Of a stretch of 15,027 nucleotides of DNA, positions 1 through 8,521 are shown piece by piece (position 1 is the stretch's first letter; each line of letters begins with the position of its first letter). A program made the position numbers and the translations under genes. The notes below the pieces were generated by a model that did not search any database, had not been told where the DNA came from, and saw nothing but the letters and a program-made list of their open reading frames with translations. The DNA is from Lonsdalea britannica (GTDB lineage: Bacteria > Pseudomonadota > Gammaproteobacteria > Enterobacterales > Enterobacteriaceae), in contig NZ_CAMKXG010000057.1 in NCBI RefSeq assembly GCF_946477055.1, positions 1 to 15,027 on the forward strand, written 5' to 3'.

Positions 1-48
1 CGAGATTCGCCTTAGTCTCGTGGGCTCGGAGATGTGTATAAGAGACAG
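1..48 (+). other. Untrimmed Illumina Nextera P7/N701 adapter (sequencing artefact)
   Basis: This stretch is synthetic. Bases 1-6 (CGAGAT) are the 3' end of the P7 flow-cell oligo. Bases 7-14 (TCGCCTTA) are the Nextera i7 index N701 in primer orientation. Bases 15-29 (GTCTCGTGGGCTCGG) are the Read 2 transposase adapter. Bases 30-48 (AGATGTGTATAAGAGACAG) are the 19-bp hyperactive Tn5 mosaic end. The pieces are contiguous and in library-construct order, which only occurs when an assembler keeps adapter read-through. Genomic sequence begins at 49, in the middle of cdsA. The stretch should be trimmed before annotation and should not be read as a natural transposon end. Confidence 0.98.
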
Positions 49-467
49 CATTTACTGGTGCGTGGTGGCTGCTGTACGTCATGTTGCTGGTGTGGGGCGC
101 AGACAGTGGCGCCTACGCTTTCGGTAAGCTCTTTGGCCGACACAAGCTGGCGCCGAAAATTTCCCCGGGAAAAACGTGGGAAGGTTTGATCGGCGGTCTG
201 GCAAGCTCCGCGCTGATTTCCGTTGTATTTAATCATTTTGTTCCGCTGACAAGCTCAGGGCATATCCTGCTGATCTGCTCGATTGTCGCCGTGCTGGCTT
301 CCGTATTGGGCGATTTGACCGAAAGCATGTTCAAACGAGAGGCGGGTGTTAAAGACAGTAGTCATCTTATTCCCGGCCACGGCGGGGTGATGGATCGCAT
401 TGATAGTCTGACGGCGGCGGTGCCTGTGTTTTCCTGCCTGATGCTGTTACTGTTCAAAGCTGTTTAG
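49..467 (+). CDS. cdsA: Phosphatidate cytidylyltransferase (CDP-diglyceride synthase), C-terminal part
   Basis: CdsA is an inner-membrane enzyme that condenses CTP with phosphatidic acid to CDP-diacylglycerol, the precursor of all phospholipids. About 138 residues of the roughly 285-residue family are present. The reading frame begins with the codon ending at base 50 (FTGAWWLLYV...), before the first ATG at 81, so a call starting at 81 would be wrong. The family signature is intact near the end: S-M-F-K-R, then K-D, then H-L-I-P-G-H-G-G and D-R-I-D (encoded about 325-408). A conserved WGADSGAY segment and hydrophobic membrane segments precede it. The 5' half is missing because the contig ends in a sequencing adapter; an in-frame TAA at 39-41 lies in the adapter, not in the gene. 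rseP follows 21 bp downstream, as in other enterobacteria. Confidence 0.95.
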
Positions 468-488
468 GGATACCGGTAGAGCCTGTTT

Positions 489-1844
489 ATGATGAATATT
501 CTCTGGAGTCTGGCCGCATTTATCGTCGCCCTGGGCGTGCTGATAACGGTTCATGAATTCGGCCACTTCTGGGTCGCGCGTCGTTGCGGCGTTCGGGTGG
601 AGCGTTTTTCTATCGGCTTCGGTAAGGCGCTGTGGCGACGTCGTGATCGCCAGGGCACCGAATATGTCATCGCACTCATCCCGTTGGGCGGTTATGTCAA
701 AATGCTGGATGGCCGCGTGGCGGATGTACCGCCTGAGCTGGCTCATCAGGCGTTTGACCACAAGACCGTTTGGCAGCGCGCGGCCATTGTCAGCGCTGGT
801 CCCATCGCCAACTTCATCTTTGCCATTTTCGCCTATTGGCTGGTCTTTATTCTCGGCGTTCCTGGCGTGCGTCCGGTGGTTGGCGAAGTTTTGCCCGACT
901 CGATTGCCGCCCAGGCGCAAATTTCGCCGGGGATGGAACTAAAGTCAATTGACGGTATCGAAACGCCTGATTGGGACAGTGTTCGTCTCGCTTTTATCAG
1001 CAAGATCGGCGACGCCGATATGACGATAGGCACCGCCCCGCTTGGGTCGTCGCTTATCGAACAGAAAAAACTGGATCTGCGCAGCTGGAGTTTTGAACCA
1101 GACAAGCAGGATCCGGCGGTTTCTCTGGGCATCGTGCCCCGTGGGCCGCAGGTTGAAGCGGTGTTGGCCGGAATACAGCCTCATTCAGCCGCTGAAAAAG
1201 CGGGTTTGCAAGCTGGAGACAGGATCGTTAAAGTCGATGGTCAACTGGTGTCGCGCTGGCAGCAGTTTGTCATTGCCGTCCGCGAACACCCCGGTGAACG
1301 CGTTGAGTTGTCGGTAGAGCGGGAAGGGGAAACGGTGTCAATCGCCCTGACCCCCGACAGCAAAACGGTAGGAAAAGACAGGATTGAAGGGTTTGCTGGC
1401 GTTATCCCGCGCGTTACGCCGCTGCCTGAAGAGTATAAAACCGTTCGCCAGTACGGACCGTTCAGCGCCGTTTACGAAGCCACTGACAAAACGTGGCAGT
1501 TGATGAAGTTGACGGTTGGCATGATAGGGAAACTGATTGCTGGCGACGTTAAGCTGAATAACCTGAGCGGGCCGATATCCATCGCTCAGGGTGCAGGAAT
1601 GTCAGCTGATTATGGATTGATTTATTACCTGATGTTTTTGGCACTGATAAGCGTCAATCTGGGGATCATCAATCTGTTCCCGCTGCCGGTATTAGATGGT
1701 GGTCACCTGCTCTTTCTGGCGATAGAAAAGCTGAAAGGTGGGCCGGTTTCCGAGCGTGTGCAGGACTTTAGTTATCGCATCGGCACAGTGCTGCTGATGA
1801 TGTTAATGGGACTCGCACTTTTCAATGATTTCTCCCGCCTTTGA
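489..1844 (+). CDS. rseP: Site-2 intramembrane zinc metalloprotease RseP (sigma-E regulator)
   Basis: RseP makes the second cut in the anti-sigma factor RseA after DegS, releasing sigma-E during outer-membrane stress; it also clears remnant signal peptides. The 451-residue product has an HEFGH zinc motif at residues 22-26 in the first transmembrane helix. The third zinc ligand, D403, lies in PLPVLDGGH in a C-terminal membrane helix, beside the NLGIINLFP stretch. Two tandem PDZ domains occupy roughly residues 115-295; the second contains [15 protein letters not shown]. The sequence ends FNDFSRL, as in E. coli. The ATG at 489 is preferred over the ATG at 492 because it puts the HExxH histidine at residue 22, as in the E. 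coli protein, and a GGTAGAG at 475-481 sits 7 nt upstream. bamA follows after 35 bp, which couples the stress sensor to the main outer-membrane assembly factor. Confidence 0.97.
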   Translation: MMNILWSLAAFIVALGVLITVHEFGHFWVARRCGVRVERFSIGFGKALWRRRDRQGTEYVIALIPLGGYVKMLDGRVADVPPELAHQAFDHKTVWQRAAIVSAGPIANFIFAIFAYWLVFILGVPGVRPVVGEVLPDSIAAQAQISPGMELKSIDGIETPDWDSVRLAFISKIGDADMTIGTAPLGSSLIEQKKLDLRSWSFEPDKQDPAVSLGIVPRGPQVEAVLAGIQPHSAAEKAGLQAGDRIVKVDGQLVSRWQQFVIAVREHPGERVELSVEREGETVSIALTPDSKTVGKDRIEGFAGVIPRVTPLPEEYKTVRQYGPFSAVYEATDKTWQLMKLTVGMIGKLIAGDVKLNNLSGPISIAQGAGMSADYGLIYYLMFLALISVNLGIINLFPLPVLDGGHLLFLAIEKLKGGPVSERVQDFSYRIGTVLLMMLMGLALFNDFSRL

Positions 1845-1879
1845 GGTGTGGATTAAGTTAGGAAAAACGCATAACAACG

Positions 1880-4306
1880 ATGGCGATTAAAAAGTTGCTC
1901 ATAGCGTCGCTACTGTTCAGTAGCGCCACCGTATACGGTGCAGACGGATTCGTAGTGAAAGACATTCATTTCGAGGGCCTGCAACGGGTTGCCGTCGGTG
2001 CGGCATTGCTCAGCATGCCGGTCCGTGTCGGAGATAACGTCAGCGATGAAGATATCGGGAATATTATCCGTGCTTTATTTGCGACCGGAAACTTCGAAGA
2101 TGTTCGAGTACTGCGAGATGGCGATACGCTGCTCGTTCAGGTGAAAGAACGTCCCACCATCGCCAGCATCACTTTCTCCGGCAATAAGTCGGTGAAGGAA
2201 GACATGCTGAAAGAGAACCTGGAAGCGTCTGGCGTTCGCGTGGGGGAAGCGCTTGACCGCACGATGATTTCCAACATCGAAAAAGGGTTGGAAGACTTCT
2301 ACTACAGCGTCGGTAAATACAGTGCAACGGTGAAAGCCGTGGTCACGCCGCTGCCGCGTAATCGTGTCGATCTCAAGCTGGTCTTCACCGAAGGTGTTTC
2401 CGCCAAAATCCAACAGATCAACATCGTGGGCAACAAAGCGTTTAGCAGCGACGAGCTGATTTCACGCTTCCAGTTGCGCGACGAGGTGCCATGGTGGAAC
2501 GTGGTCGGCGACCGTAAATATCAGAAGCAGAAACTGTCGGGCGATCTCGAAACGCTGCGCAGCTTCTACCTCGATCGCGGCTATGCGCGCTTCAACATCG
2601 ATTCGACTCAGGTCAGCCTGACGCCGGATAAAAAAGGCATCTATATCACCATCAACCTGACGGAAGGCGATCAGTACAAGCTTTCCGGCGTAGATGTCCG
2701 CGGCAATCTGGCCGGGCACTCCGCTGAAATTGAAGGGTTGACCAAAATCCAGCCGGGCGAGCTGTATAACGGCACGAAAGTGACCCGGATGGAAGAAAGC
2801 ATCAAGAAACTGCTGGGCCGCTACGGTTATGCCTACCCGCGCGTCGTCACGCAGCCGGAAATCAACGATGCCGATAAGACGGTACGTCTGAACATCAGCG
2901 TGGATGCGGGTAACCGTTTCTCCGTTCGTCGTATCCGCTTTGAAGGCAACGACACGTCCAAAGACTCTGTGCTGCGTCGTGAGATGCGCCAGATGGAAGG
3001 CGGCTGGCTCGGCAATGATTTGGTCGACCAGGGTAAAGAACGTCTGAACCGCCTCGGTTACTTTGAAAGCGTGGATACGGAAACGCAGCGCGTTCCCGGC
3101 ACGCCGGATCAGGTCGACGTGGTCTACAAGGTGAAAGAACGTAACACCGGTAGCCTGAACTTCGGTATCGGCTTTGGTACTGAGAGCGGCGTGAGTTTCC
3201 AGGCTGGGGTCCAGCAGGACAACTGGCTGGGTACGGGGAACTCTGTCGGGATTACCGGAACGAAGAACGACTACCAGACCTATATCGAACTGTCGATGAC
3301 CGACCCGTACTTTACGGTGGACGGCGTCAGTCTGGGTGGTCGTGTCTTCTATAACGACTTTAAGGCGTATGACGCCGATTTGTCCGACTACACCAACCGT
3401 AGCTATGGCGCGGGCACGACGCTGGGCTTCCCGATCAACGAGAACAACTCGTTGCGTCTGGGCCTCGACTACGTACACAACGACCTGTCCGATATGGAAC
3501 CGCAGGTCGCGATGTGGCGCTACCTCTATAAATCCGGCGTTGAACCGGGTGTCGTCACCGGCAGCTCCGACAGTGCGGACTTCTCAGCCGATGACTTCTT
3601 CCTGACGCAGGGCTGGACTTACAACAATCTCGACCGTGGGTACTTCCCGACGTCGGGTAGCCGCGTGACGCTGAATGGTAAGGTGACGATTCCGGGCTCG
3701 GACAACGAGTACTATAAAGTCACTCTGGATTCGACCAGCTATCTGCCGCTGAGCGAAAATCGTGACTGGGTGCTGATGGGCCGCACTCGTCTGGGTTACG
3801 GCGATGGGCTGGGCGGTAAGGAGATGCCGTTCTACGACAACTTCTACGCCGGTGGTTCAAGTTCAGTGCGTGGTTTCCAGTCTAATACCATCGGTCCGAA
3901 AGCCGCCTACTACAAATGTAATGGCAGCGAGTCGTCTTATGCCGGATGTCCGATCGATAAAGACAACCTCGATGATGCCGTGGGCGGTAACGCCGTCATG
4001 GTGCTGAGTGCCGAACTGATCGTGCCGACGCCGTTCATCAGCGAAAAATATGCGAACTCCGTGCGTACGTCGTTGTTCGTCGATGGCGGTACCGCGTGGG
4101 ATACCCATTGGGAAAATACCCCGGCGACGCTTGCCGCAGGAGTGCCTGATTACAGCAAGCCGGGTAATTTCCGTATATCGAGCGGTATTGCGCTGCAGTG
4201 GATGTCTCCGCTGGGGCCGTTGGTCTTCTCCTATGCCCAGCCGATCAAGAAATACGACGGGGATAAATCGGAGCAGTTCCAGTTCAATATAGGCAAAACT
4301 TGGTAA
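1880..4306 (+). CDS. bamA: Outer membrane protein assembly factor BamA (Omp85)
   Basis: BamA is the essential core of the BAM complex that folds beta-barrel proteins into the outer membrane. The product has 808 residues. Residues 1-20 are a Sec signal peptide ([20 protein letters not shown]) with cleavage before A21. Five POTRA domains follow to about residue 421, with POTRA ends close to those of E. coli because no indels are apparent there. The remainder is a 16-stranded barrel. The loop-6 VRGF motif is at residues 663-666. Loop 6 keeps the conserved cysteine pair, C680 and C690, although the surrounding loop differs from E. coli. The C terminus ends in the beta-signal [11 protein letters not shown] weak Shine-Dalgarno AGGA at 1860-1863 lies unusually far (16 nt) from the ATG. 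Neighbours rseP upstream and skp downstream are the standard envelope-quality-control context. Confidence 0.98.
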   Translation: MAIKKLLIASLLFSSATVYGADGFVVKDIHFEGLQRVAVGAALLSMPVRVGDNVSDEDIGNIIRALFATGNFEDVRVLRDGDTLLVQVKERPTIASITFSGNKSVKEDMLKENLEASGVRVGEALDRTMISNIEKGLEDFYYSVGKYSATVKAVVTPLPRNRVDLKLVFTEGVSAKIQQINIVGNKAFSSDELISRFQLRDEVPWWNVVGDRKYQKQKLSGDLETLRSFYLDRGYARFNIDSTQVSLTPDKKGIYITINLTEGDQYKLSGVDVRGNLAGHSAEIEGLTKIQPGELYNGTKVTRMEESIKKLLGRYGYAYPRVVTQPEINDADKTVRLNISVDAGNRFSVRRIRFEGNDTSKDSVLRREMRQMEGGWLGNDLVDQGKERLNRLGYFESVDTETQRVPGTPDQVDVVYKVKERNTGSLNFGIGFGTESGVSFQAGVQQDNWLGTGNSVGITGTKNDYQTYIELSMTDPYFTVDGVSLGGRVFYNDFKAYDADLSDYTNRSYGAGTTLGFPINENNSLRLGLDYVHNDLSDMEPQVAMWRYLYKSGVEPGVVTGSSDSADFSADDFFLTQGWTYNNLDRGYFPTSGSRVTLNGKVTIPGSDNEYYKVTLDSTSYLPLSENRDWVLMGRTRLGYGDGLGGKEMPFYDNFYAGGSSSVRGFQSNTIGPKAAYYKCNGSESSYAGCPIDKDNLDDAVGGNAVMVLSAELIVPTPFISEKYANSVRTSLFVDGGTAWDTHWENTPATLAAGVPDYSKPGNFRISSGIALQWMSPLGPLVFSYAQPIKKYDGDKSEQFQFNIGKTW

Positions 4307-4448
4307 TCTGAGGCCAGCAGAACGTATGCAGGCAAGCCGCACGGCAGGCAGAGTTGAGGACGCCGGCCTCTATGGAGCGTCACAGCGCTGCCTGTTGTGC
4401 ATATACGAGTGTGTTAAGACACAAATAGGTTAGCGTGAGGAGTTTATA
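4307..4448 (+). other. bamA-skp intergenic spacer with inverted repeats
   Basis: This 142-bp gap has no gene. It contains a 7-bp inverted repeat, CAGGCAG at 4345-4351 with CTGCCTG at 4388-4394, extendable by two G-U pairs. A small hairpin follows (TGTGT 4410-4414, ACACA 4419-4423, loop TAAG). No T-run follows either, so they are not obvious intrinsic terminators. A weak sigma-70-like pair, GTCACA at 4379-4384 and TATACG at 4402-4407 with 17-bp spacing, matches consensus at only four of six bases in each box. The spacer may attenuate or start skp expression separately from bamA; that is inference. Confidence 0.4.
4437..4442 (+). promoter_or_regulatory. Ribosome binding site of skp
   Basis: GAGGAG lies 6 nt upstream of a GTG codon at 4449. 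It is the strongest Shine-Dalgarno in the region and supports the GTG as the true skp start. Confidence 0.8.
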
Positions 4449-4946
4449 GTGAAAAAGTGGTTGTGTGCCGCAGGTCTTGGCCTGGCATTAGCTGCATCAG
4501 CAGGCGTTCAAGCTGCTGATAAAATTGCAGTGGTAAACGTATCCAGCATCTTCCAGCAATTGCCGCAACGCGAAACCGTCGCCAAGCAGCTGGACAGTGA
4601 GTTCCGCGGCCGTGCGTCAGAGCTTCAGAATATGGAACGCGATCTGCAGCAGAAAATGCAGAAACTGCAGCGTGATGGCTCTACGATGAAAGCCAGCGAA
4701 CGCAGCAAGATGGAAAAAGACGTCATGGCACAGCGCGAACAGTTCTCTACTAAAGCGCAGGCATTTGATCAGGACAACCGTCGTCGCCAGATGGAAGAGC
4801 GTAACAAAATCCTGAGCCGTATTCAGGATGCTGTTAAAAGTGTTGCCAGCAAACAGGGTTATGACATCGTCATTGATGCTAATGCTGTCGCCTACGCGGA
4901 CAACGCGAAAGACATTACTGCCGACGTGCTGAAACAGGTTAAATAA
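4449..4946 (+). CDS. skp: Periplasmic chaperone Skp (OmpH/HlpA)
   Basis: Skp is a trimeric, jellyfish-shaped periplasmic chaperone that holds unfolded outer-membrane proteins after Sec export and delivers them to BamA. The product has 165 residues, against about 161 in E. coli. Residues 1-22 form a Sec signal peptide (MKKW..., ending ...GVQA) with cleavage before A23. The mature protein starts with the trimerisation strand [15 protein letters not shown]. It then has a highly charged alpha-helical, coiled-coil tentacle (about residues 50-125, rich in E, R, K and Q) and returns to the body with [27 protein letters not shown]. The start codon is GTG, set by a strong ribosome binding site. The extra residues lie mainly in the signal-peptide region. 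lpxD starts 4 bp after the stop codon, which suggests translational coupling. Confidence 0.97.
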   Translation: MKKWLCAAGLGLALAASAGVQAADKIAVVNVSSIFQQLPQRETVAKQLDSEFRGRASELQNMERDLQQKMQKLQRDGSTMKASERSKMEKDVMAQREQFSTKAQAFDQDNRRRQMEERNKILSRIQDAVKSVASKQGYDIVIDANAVAYADNAKDITADVLKQVK

Positions 4947-4950
4947 TTCG

Positions 4951-5973
4951 ATGTTTTCAATTCGACTGGATGCTTTAGCACAACAGTTGGATGCACAGTT
5001 GCACGGTGATGGCGATATCGTCATCACCGCTGTCGCATCAATGCATTCTGCTCAGTCAGGTCAGATCACTTTCTTGTCTGACAGCCGTTACCGCGATCGT
5101 CTTGCGACCACCCAGGCTTCTGCCGTCGTGGTGACCGAAGCCGATTTGCCTTTCTGTCATACCGCCGCTCTGGTGGTGAAAAACCCTTATTTGACCTATG
5201 CGCGTATGGCGCAGGTGATGGATACGACGCCGGCGCCGGCTGAAGCTATCTCGCCTGCGGCGACGATTGCGTCGGATGCGCGCGTGGGTAAAGACGTCTC
5301 AATCGGGCCAAATGCCGTGATTGAGTCCGGCGTTGAGCTGGGCGATGGTGCCGTGATTGGCGCTAACTGTTTTATTGGTAAGAATACGCGTATTGGCGCG
5401 GGCAGCCGTTTGTGGGCCAATGTCACGATTTATCACAATGTCGTGCTGGGTGAGCAGTGTCTGATTCAGTCAGGCGCGGTCATCGGCTCGGACGGTTTTG
5501 GTTATGCCAACGATCGCGGCAACTGGGTGAAGATCCCTCAGTTAGGCACGGTCATTATTGGCGATCGCGTGGAAATCGGCGCGAATACGACGATTGACCG
5601 CGGCGCATTGGATGACACGATCATCGGCAACGGCGTCATCATCGATAACCAATGCCAGATTGCACACAACGTGGTGATTGGCGACAATACCGCGGTCGCC
5701 GGCGGCGTCATCATGGCGGGAAGTCTGAAAATCGGACGTTACTGCATGATCGGCGGCGCCAGCGTGATAAATGGCCACATGGAAATTTGTGACAAAGTCA
5801 CGGTGACAGGAATGGGGATGGTTATGCGTCCTATCACCGAGCCTGGTGTATACTCCTCGGGCATACCACTGCAGCCGAATAAAGCATGGCGCAAAACGGC
5901 GGCTTTGGTCATGAATATTGATGACATGAGCAAGCGATTGAAGGCCATCGAGCGAAAACTCGATAAAAGTTAA
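4951..5973 (+). CDS. lpxD: UDP-3-O-(3-hydroxymyristoyl)glucosamine N-acyltransferase
   Basis: LpxD is the third enzyme of lipid A synthesis. It transfers a 3-hydroxyacyl chain from ACP to the 2-amino group of UDP-3-O-acylglucosamine in the cytoplasm. The product has 340 residues. The N-terminal uridine-binding domain (about 1-100) is followed by a left-handed parallel beta-helix of isoleucine-patch hexapeptide repeats (about 105-310), and a C-terminal helical extension carries [16 protein letters not shown]. The catalytic histidine H239 sits in [13 protein letters not shown], at the same residue number as in E. coli. The stretch from DDTIIGNG to the C-terminal helix is nearly invariant relative to enterobacterial LpxD. 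A weak AGG at 4936-4938, 12 nt upstream of the ATG inside the end of skp, and the 4-bp gap point to translation coupled to skp. Confidence 0.98.
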   Translation: MFSIRLDALAQQLDAQLHGDGDIVITAVASMHSAQSGQITFLSDSRYRDRLATTQASAVVVTEADLPFCHTAALVVKNPYLTYARMAQVMDTTPAPAEAISPAATIASDARVGKDVSIGPNAVIESGVELGDGAVIGANCFIGKNTRIGAGSRLWANVTIYHNVVLGEQCLIQSGAVIGSDGFGYANDRGNWVKIPQLGTVIIGDRVEIGANTTIDRGALDDTIIGNGVIIDNQCQIAHNVVIGDNTAVAGGVIMAGSLKIGRYCMIGGASVINGHMEICDKVTVTGMGMVMRPITEPGVYSSGIPLQPNKAWRKTAALVMNIDDMSKRLKAIERKLDKS

Positions 5974-6121
5974 GTCTGTTGGCTTCAGTTCTACCGAGCT
6001 TTGCTGCAGGGACGGGCAAAGCTGTTTTGCTTTGTTATTGGCAGACTGTGTGAGGCTCCCTCTATTGGGGAGCCGCGGTCTGCATTGTTGATGACGTTTT
6101 TATTAAGACAGGAAGAGTATT
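5974..6121 (+). other. lpxD-fabZ intergenic leader with two hairpins
   Basis: This 148-bp gap has no gene. The first inverted repeat is AGCTTTGC at 5997-6004 with GCAAAGCT at 6016-6023, an 8-bp perfect stem with an 11-nt loop, followed by a T-rich but interrupted stretch (GTTTTGCTTTGTT). The second is a compound hairpin: an outer stem GCAGAC 6041-6046 with GTCTGC 6078-6083, and an inner stem GGCTCCC 6054-6060 with GGGAGCC 6068-6074 and a 7-nt loop. The first could be a leaky intrinsic terminator and the second an mRNA stabiliser or processing site. Both roles are inferred from the sequence alone. Confidence 0.55.
6110..6115 (+). promoter_or_regulatory. Ribosome binding site of fabZ
   Basis: AGGAAG is spaced 6 nt from the TTG at 6122. 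There is no ATG or GTG at this spacing, so the site identifies TTG as the initiation codon. Confidence 0.75.
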
Positions 6122-6577
6122 TTGAATACTGACACCCATACTCTGCACATTGAAGAGATTCTGGAACTGTTGCCGCACCGCTATCCGTTTTTGCTGGTAG
6201 ACCGTGTTCTGCATTTCGAAGAAGGTAAATTTTTACGTGCAGTGAAAAACATTTCCTTTAATGAACCCTTTTTCCAGGGACATTTCCCAGGTAAACCGAT
6301 TTTCCCAGGCGTACTGATTCTGGAAGCCATGGCACAGGCTACCGGCATTCTGGCATTCAAAAGCGTGGGTAAACTGGAACCGGGCGAACTGTACTACTTT
6401 GCTGCGATCGATAATGCGCGCTTCAAACGTCCTGTTGAGCCGGGCGACCAGATGGTACTGGAAGTGGAATTCATCAAAGAACGTCGTGGCGTCGCTCGTT
6501 TCAGAGGCGTTGCGAAAGTCGATGGTGAAATCGCTTGTGAAGCAGAGATGATGTGCGCTCGTCGTCGGGAGGCCTGA
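6122..6577 (+). CDS. fabZ: 3-hydroxyacyl-[acyl-carrier-protein] dehydratase FabZ
   Basis: FabZ dehydrates (3R)-hydroxyacyl-ACP to trans-2-enoyl-ACP in fatty acid elongation. It draws on the same 3-hydroxymyristoyl-ACP pool that LpxA and LpxD use, so its level relative to lipid A enzymes is critical. The product has 151 residues in a single hot-dog fold, the usual length. The catalytic pair is H54 (in [14 protein letters not shown]) and E68 (in [10 protein letters not shown]). The protein opens [20 protein letters not shown] and ends MMCARRREA, close to the E. coli enzyme. Translation starts at TTG, a weak codon, but with a good ribosome binding site. lpxA begins 4 bp after the stop. The gene lies between lpxD and lpxA, the conserved enterobacterial position. 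Confidence 0.98.
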   Translation: MNTDTHTLHIEEILELLPHRYPFLLVDRVLHFEEGKFLRAVKNISFNEPFFQGHFPGKPIFPGVLILEAMAQATGILAFKSVGKLEPGELYYFAAIDNARFKRPVEPGDQMVLEVEFIKERRGVARFRGVAKVDGEIACEAEMMCARRREA

Positions 6578-6581
6578 TAAC

Positions 6582-7370
6582 GTGATTGATCAAACCGCCT
6601 TTATTCATCCCAGTTCGATTGTTGAAGACGGAGCCGTCATCGGTGCCGGCGTACACATCGGCCCCTTCTGCTGGATCGGTTCTCAGGTTGAGATCGGTGC
6701 GGGAACGGTGCTGAAATCGCACGTCGTGGTTAACGGAGTGACCCGTATCGGAAACGATAACGAAATCTACCAGTTCGTTTCCATCGGCGAAGTTAACCAG
6801 GATCTGAAATACGCTGGTGAACCGACCCGCGTTGAGATAGGCGATCGCAACCGCATCCGCGAAAGCGTAACCATCCACCGCGGCACAGCGCAGGACGACG
6901 GGTTGACTAAAGTCGGCAGCGATAACCTGCTGATGATCAATACGCATATCGCCCACGACTGTATCGTGGGGAATCACTGCATCCTGGCGAACAACGCGAC
7001 GCTGGGCGGCCATGTTTCCGTCGATGATTATGCCATCATTGGCGGTATGACCGCCGTGCATCAGTTCTGCGTCATCGGTGCGCACGTCATGGTGGGCGGT
7101 TGCTCCGGCGTTGCTCAAGACGTGCCGCCGTATGTGATTGCTCAGGGGAACCACGCCACGCCGTTCGGGATTAATATCGAAGGGCTGAAGCGCCGTGGTT
7201 TTGATAAAGCGACGTTGCATGCCATACGCAACACCTACAAGCTTATCTACCGTAGCGGTAAGACGCTGGATGAGGTCAAGCCGGAAATTGAAGCGCTGGC
7301 CGCGGACCATCCTGCGGTTCAGGCGTATCTGGACTTCTTCACCCGCTCTACGCGCGGCATTATTCGCTGA
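6582..7370 (+). CDS. lpxA: UDP-N-acetylglucosamine O-acyltransferase
   Basis: LpxA starts lipid A synthesis by moving a 3-hydroxyacyl group from ACP to the 3-OH of UDP-GlcNAc. The product has 262 residues, the E. coli length. About 185 residues form a left-handed beta-helix of hexapeptide repeats, followed by an alpha-helical C-terminal domain ([20 protein letters not shown]...). The catalytic base H125 lies in [14 protein letters not shown]173, the residue that sets the depth of the acyl ruler, is glycine here (HVMVGGCSG), which from work on the family predicts C14 (3-hydroxymyristoyl) selectivity. The start codon is GTG, 4 bp after the fabZ stop, without a strong separate Shine-Dalgarno, so translation is probably coupled to fabZ. 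lpxB follows after 5 bp. Confidence 0.98.
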   Translation: MIDQTAFIHPSSIVEDGAVIGAGVHIGPFCWIGSQVEIGAGTVLKSHVVVNGVTRIGNDNEIYQFVSIGEVNQDLKYAGEPTRVEIGDRNRIRESVTIHRGTAQDDGLTKVGSDNLLMINTHIAHDCIVGNHCILANNATLGGHVSVDDYAIIGGMTAVHQFCVIGAHVMVGGCSGVAQDVPPYVIAQGNHATPFGINIEGLKRRGFDKATLHAIRNTYKLIYRSGKTLDEVKPEIEALAADHPAVQAYLDFFTRSTRGIIR

Positions 7371-7375
7371 CGCTT

Positions 7376-8521
7376 ATGACCCGTCCCCTGACTATTGCCC
7401 TTGTCGCCGGAGAAACCTCCGGCGATATTCTTGGCGCCGGCTTAATTCGCGCCATTAAAAACCAAGTCCCGGATGCGCGCTTTGTCGGCGTGGCCGGCCC
7501 CCGCATGCAGGCTGAAGGTTGTGAAGCCTGGTACGAGATGGAAGAGCTGGCGGTGATGGGCATCGTGGAGGTGCTGGAGCGCCTGCCGCGTCTGCTGAAA
7601 ATTCGCCGTGATCTGACCCAGCGTTTCACCGAGTTACAGCCGGATGTTTTCGTCGGTATCGATGCGCCCGACTTCAATATCACGCTCGAAGGGCGTTTGA
7701 AGCAGCGCGGCATCAAAACCATTCATTACGTCAGCCCGTCCGTCTGGGCATGGCGCCAAAAACGCGTTTTCAAAATCGGTCGAGCCACAAATTTGGTGTT
7801 GGCCTTTTTACCTTTTGAAAAGGCGTTTTACGATCGTTTCAACGTTCCCTGCCGTTTCATCGGACATACCATGGCCGATGCGATGCCGTTGCATCCCGAC
7901 AAACTGGCCGCCCGGTCAACGCTTAGGATCGCGCCGGATGTCCGCTGTCTGGCGATACTGCCGGGGAGCCGTGGCGCAGAAGTCGACATGCTCAGCAAAG
8001 ATTTCCTTCTGACGGCCAGACTCTTGCGCGAATCCTGTCCCGATCTGGAAATCGTCGTACCTTTGGTGAATGCCAAGCGACGCCAGCAGTTTGAAGAGAT
8101 TAAAGCTGAGGTCGCGCCTGATTTACCGGTTCGCCTGCTGGATGGTTTCGCGCGAGAGGCGATGATCGCCAGCGATGCGGCGCTATTGGCCTCGGGAACG
8201 GCGGCGCTGGAGTGCATGCTGGCGAAGTGTCCGATGGTAGTGGGCTATCGGATGAAACCGTTCACCTTCTGGCTGGCCAGTAAGCTGGTCAAAACGCCGT
8301 GGGTCTCACTACCCAATCTGCTGGCCGGACGTGAGCTGGTAAAAGAGCTGCTGCAAAACGAATGCACGCCGGACAAATTGGCTGAGGCGCTCTTGCCCTG
8401 GCTGCAGGACAGCGCTCAGGTCCATGAACTACAAGAAACCTTTTTACATCTGCATCAGCAGATCCGTTGTGATGCCGATGAGCAGGCGGCTCAGGCGGTA
8501 CTGGAGTTGGCAAAATCATGA
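7376..8521 (+). CDS. lpxB: Lipid-A-disaccharide synthase
   Basis: LpxB is a GT19-family peripheral inner-membrane glycosyltransferase. It joins UDP-2,3-diacylglucosamine and lipid X to make the tetra-acyl disaccharide 1-phosphate. The product has 381 residues (E. coli 382), and the N terminus is two residues shorter ([17 protein letters not shown]). Conserved blocks run in order: [14 protein letters not shown] near the start; D96 in VGIDAPDFN, equivalent to the essential E. coli D98; [15 protein letters not shown]199 in LPGSRGAEV, equivalent to E. coli R201; and the C-terminal [21 protein letters not shown]. Start is the ATG 5 bp after lpxA. Its TGA overlaps the rnhB ATG in an ATGA arrangement, which implies coupled translation of a lipid enzyme with a DNA repair nuclease, as in E. 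coli. Confidence 0.97.
   Translation: MTRPLTIALVAGETSGDILGAGLIRAIKNQVPDARFVGVAGPRMQAEGCEAWYEMEELAVMGIVEVLERLPRLLKIRRDLTQRFTELQPDVFVGIDAPDFNITLEGRLKQRGIKTIHYVSPSVWAWRQKRVFKIGRATNLVLAFLPFEKAFYDRFNVPCRFIGHTMADAMPLHPDKLAARSTLRIAPDVRCLAILPGSRGAEVDMLSKDFLLTARLLRESCPDLEIVVPLVNAKRRQQFEEIKAEVAPDLPVRLLDGFAREAMIASDAALLASGTAALECMLAKCPMVVGYRMKPFTFWLASKLVKTPWVSLPNLLAGRELVKELLQNECTPDKLAEALLPWLQDSAQVHELQETFLHLHQQIRCDADEQAAQAVLELAKS

Noticed and set aside
30..48. A Tn5 mosaic end, suggesting a transposon or IS end
   Set aside because: It is contiguous with the Illumina Read 2 adapter, N701 index and P7 sequence, so it comes from library preparation.
81..467. A complete 128-residue cdsA-like gene starting at ATG 81
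   Set aside because: Conserved CdsA codons continue in frame upstream to base 49, where the adapter begins; the ATG is an internal methionine of a truncated gene.
2462..3478. A 338-codon open frame on the minus strand
   Set aside because: It lies wholly antisense to bamA, has no ribosome binding site or recognisable family, and is an effect of codon bias in the sense gene.
6501..7310. A 269-codon open frame on the minus strand
   Set aside because: It is antisense to lpxA and the end of fabZ; it reflects the beta-helix repeat codons and not a separate gene.
4951..7370. Tandem DNA repeats in lpxD and lpxA
   Set aside because: The periodicity is the hexapeptide repeat of the beta-helix at protein level; the DNA is not repeated closely enough to be a repeat element or CRISPR array.
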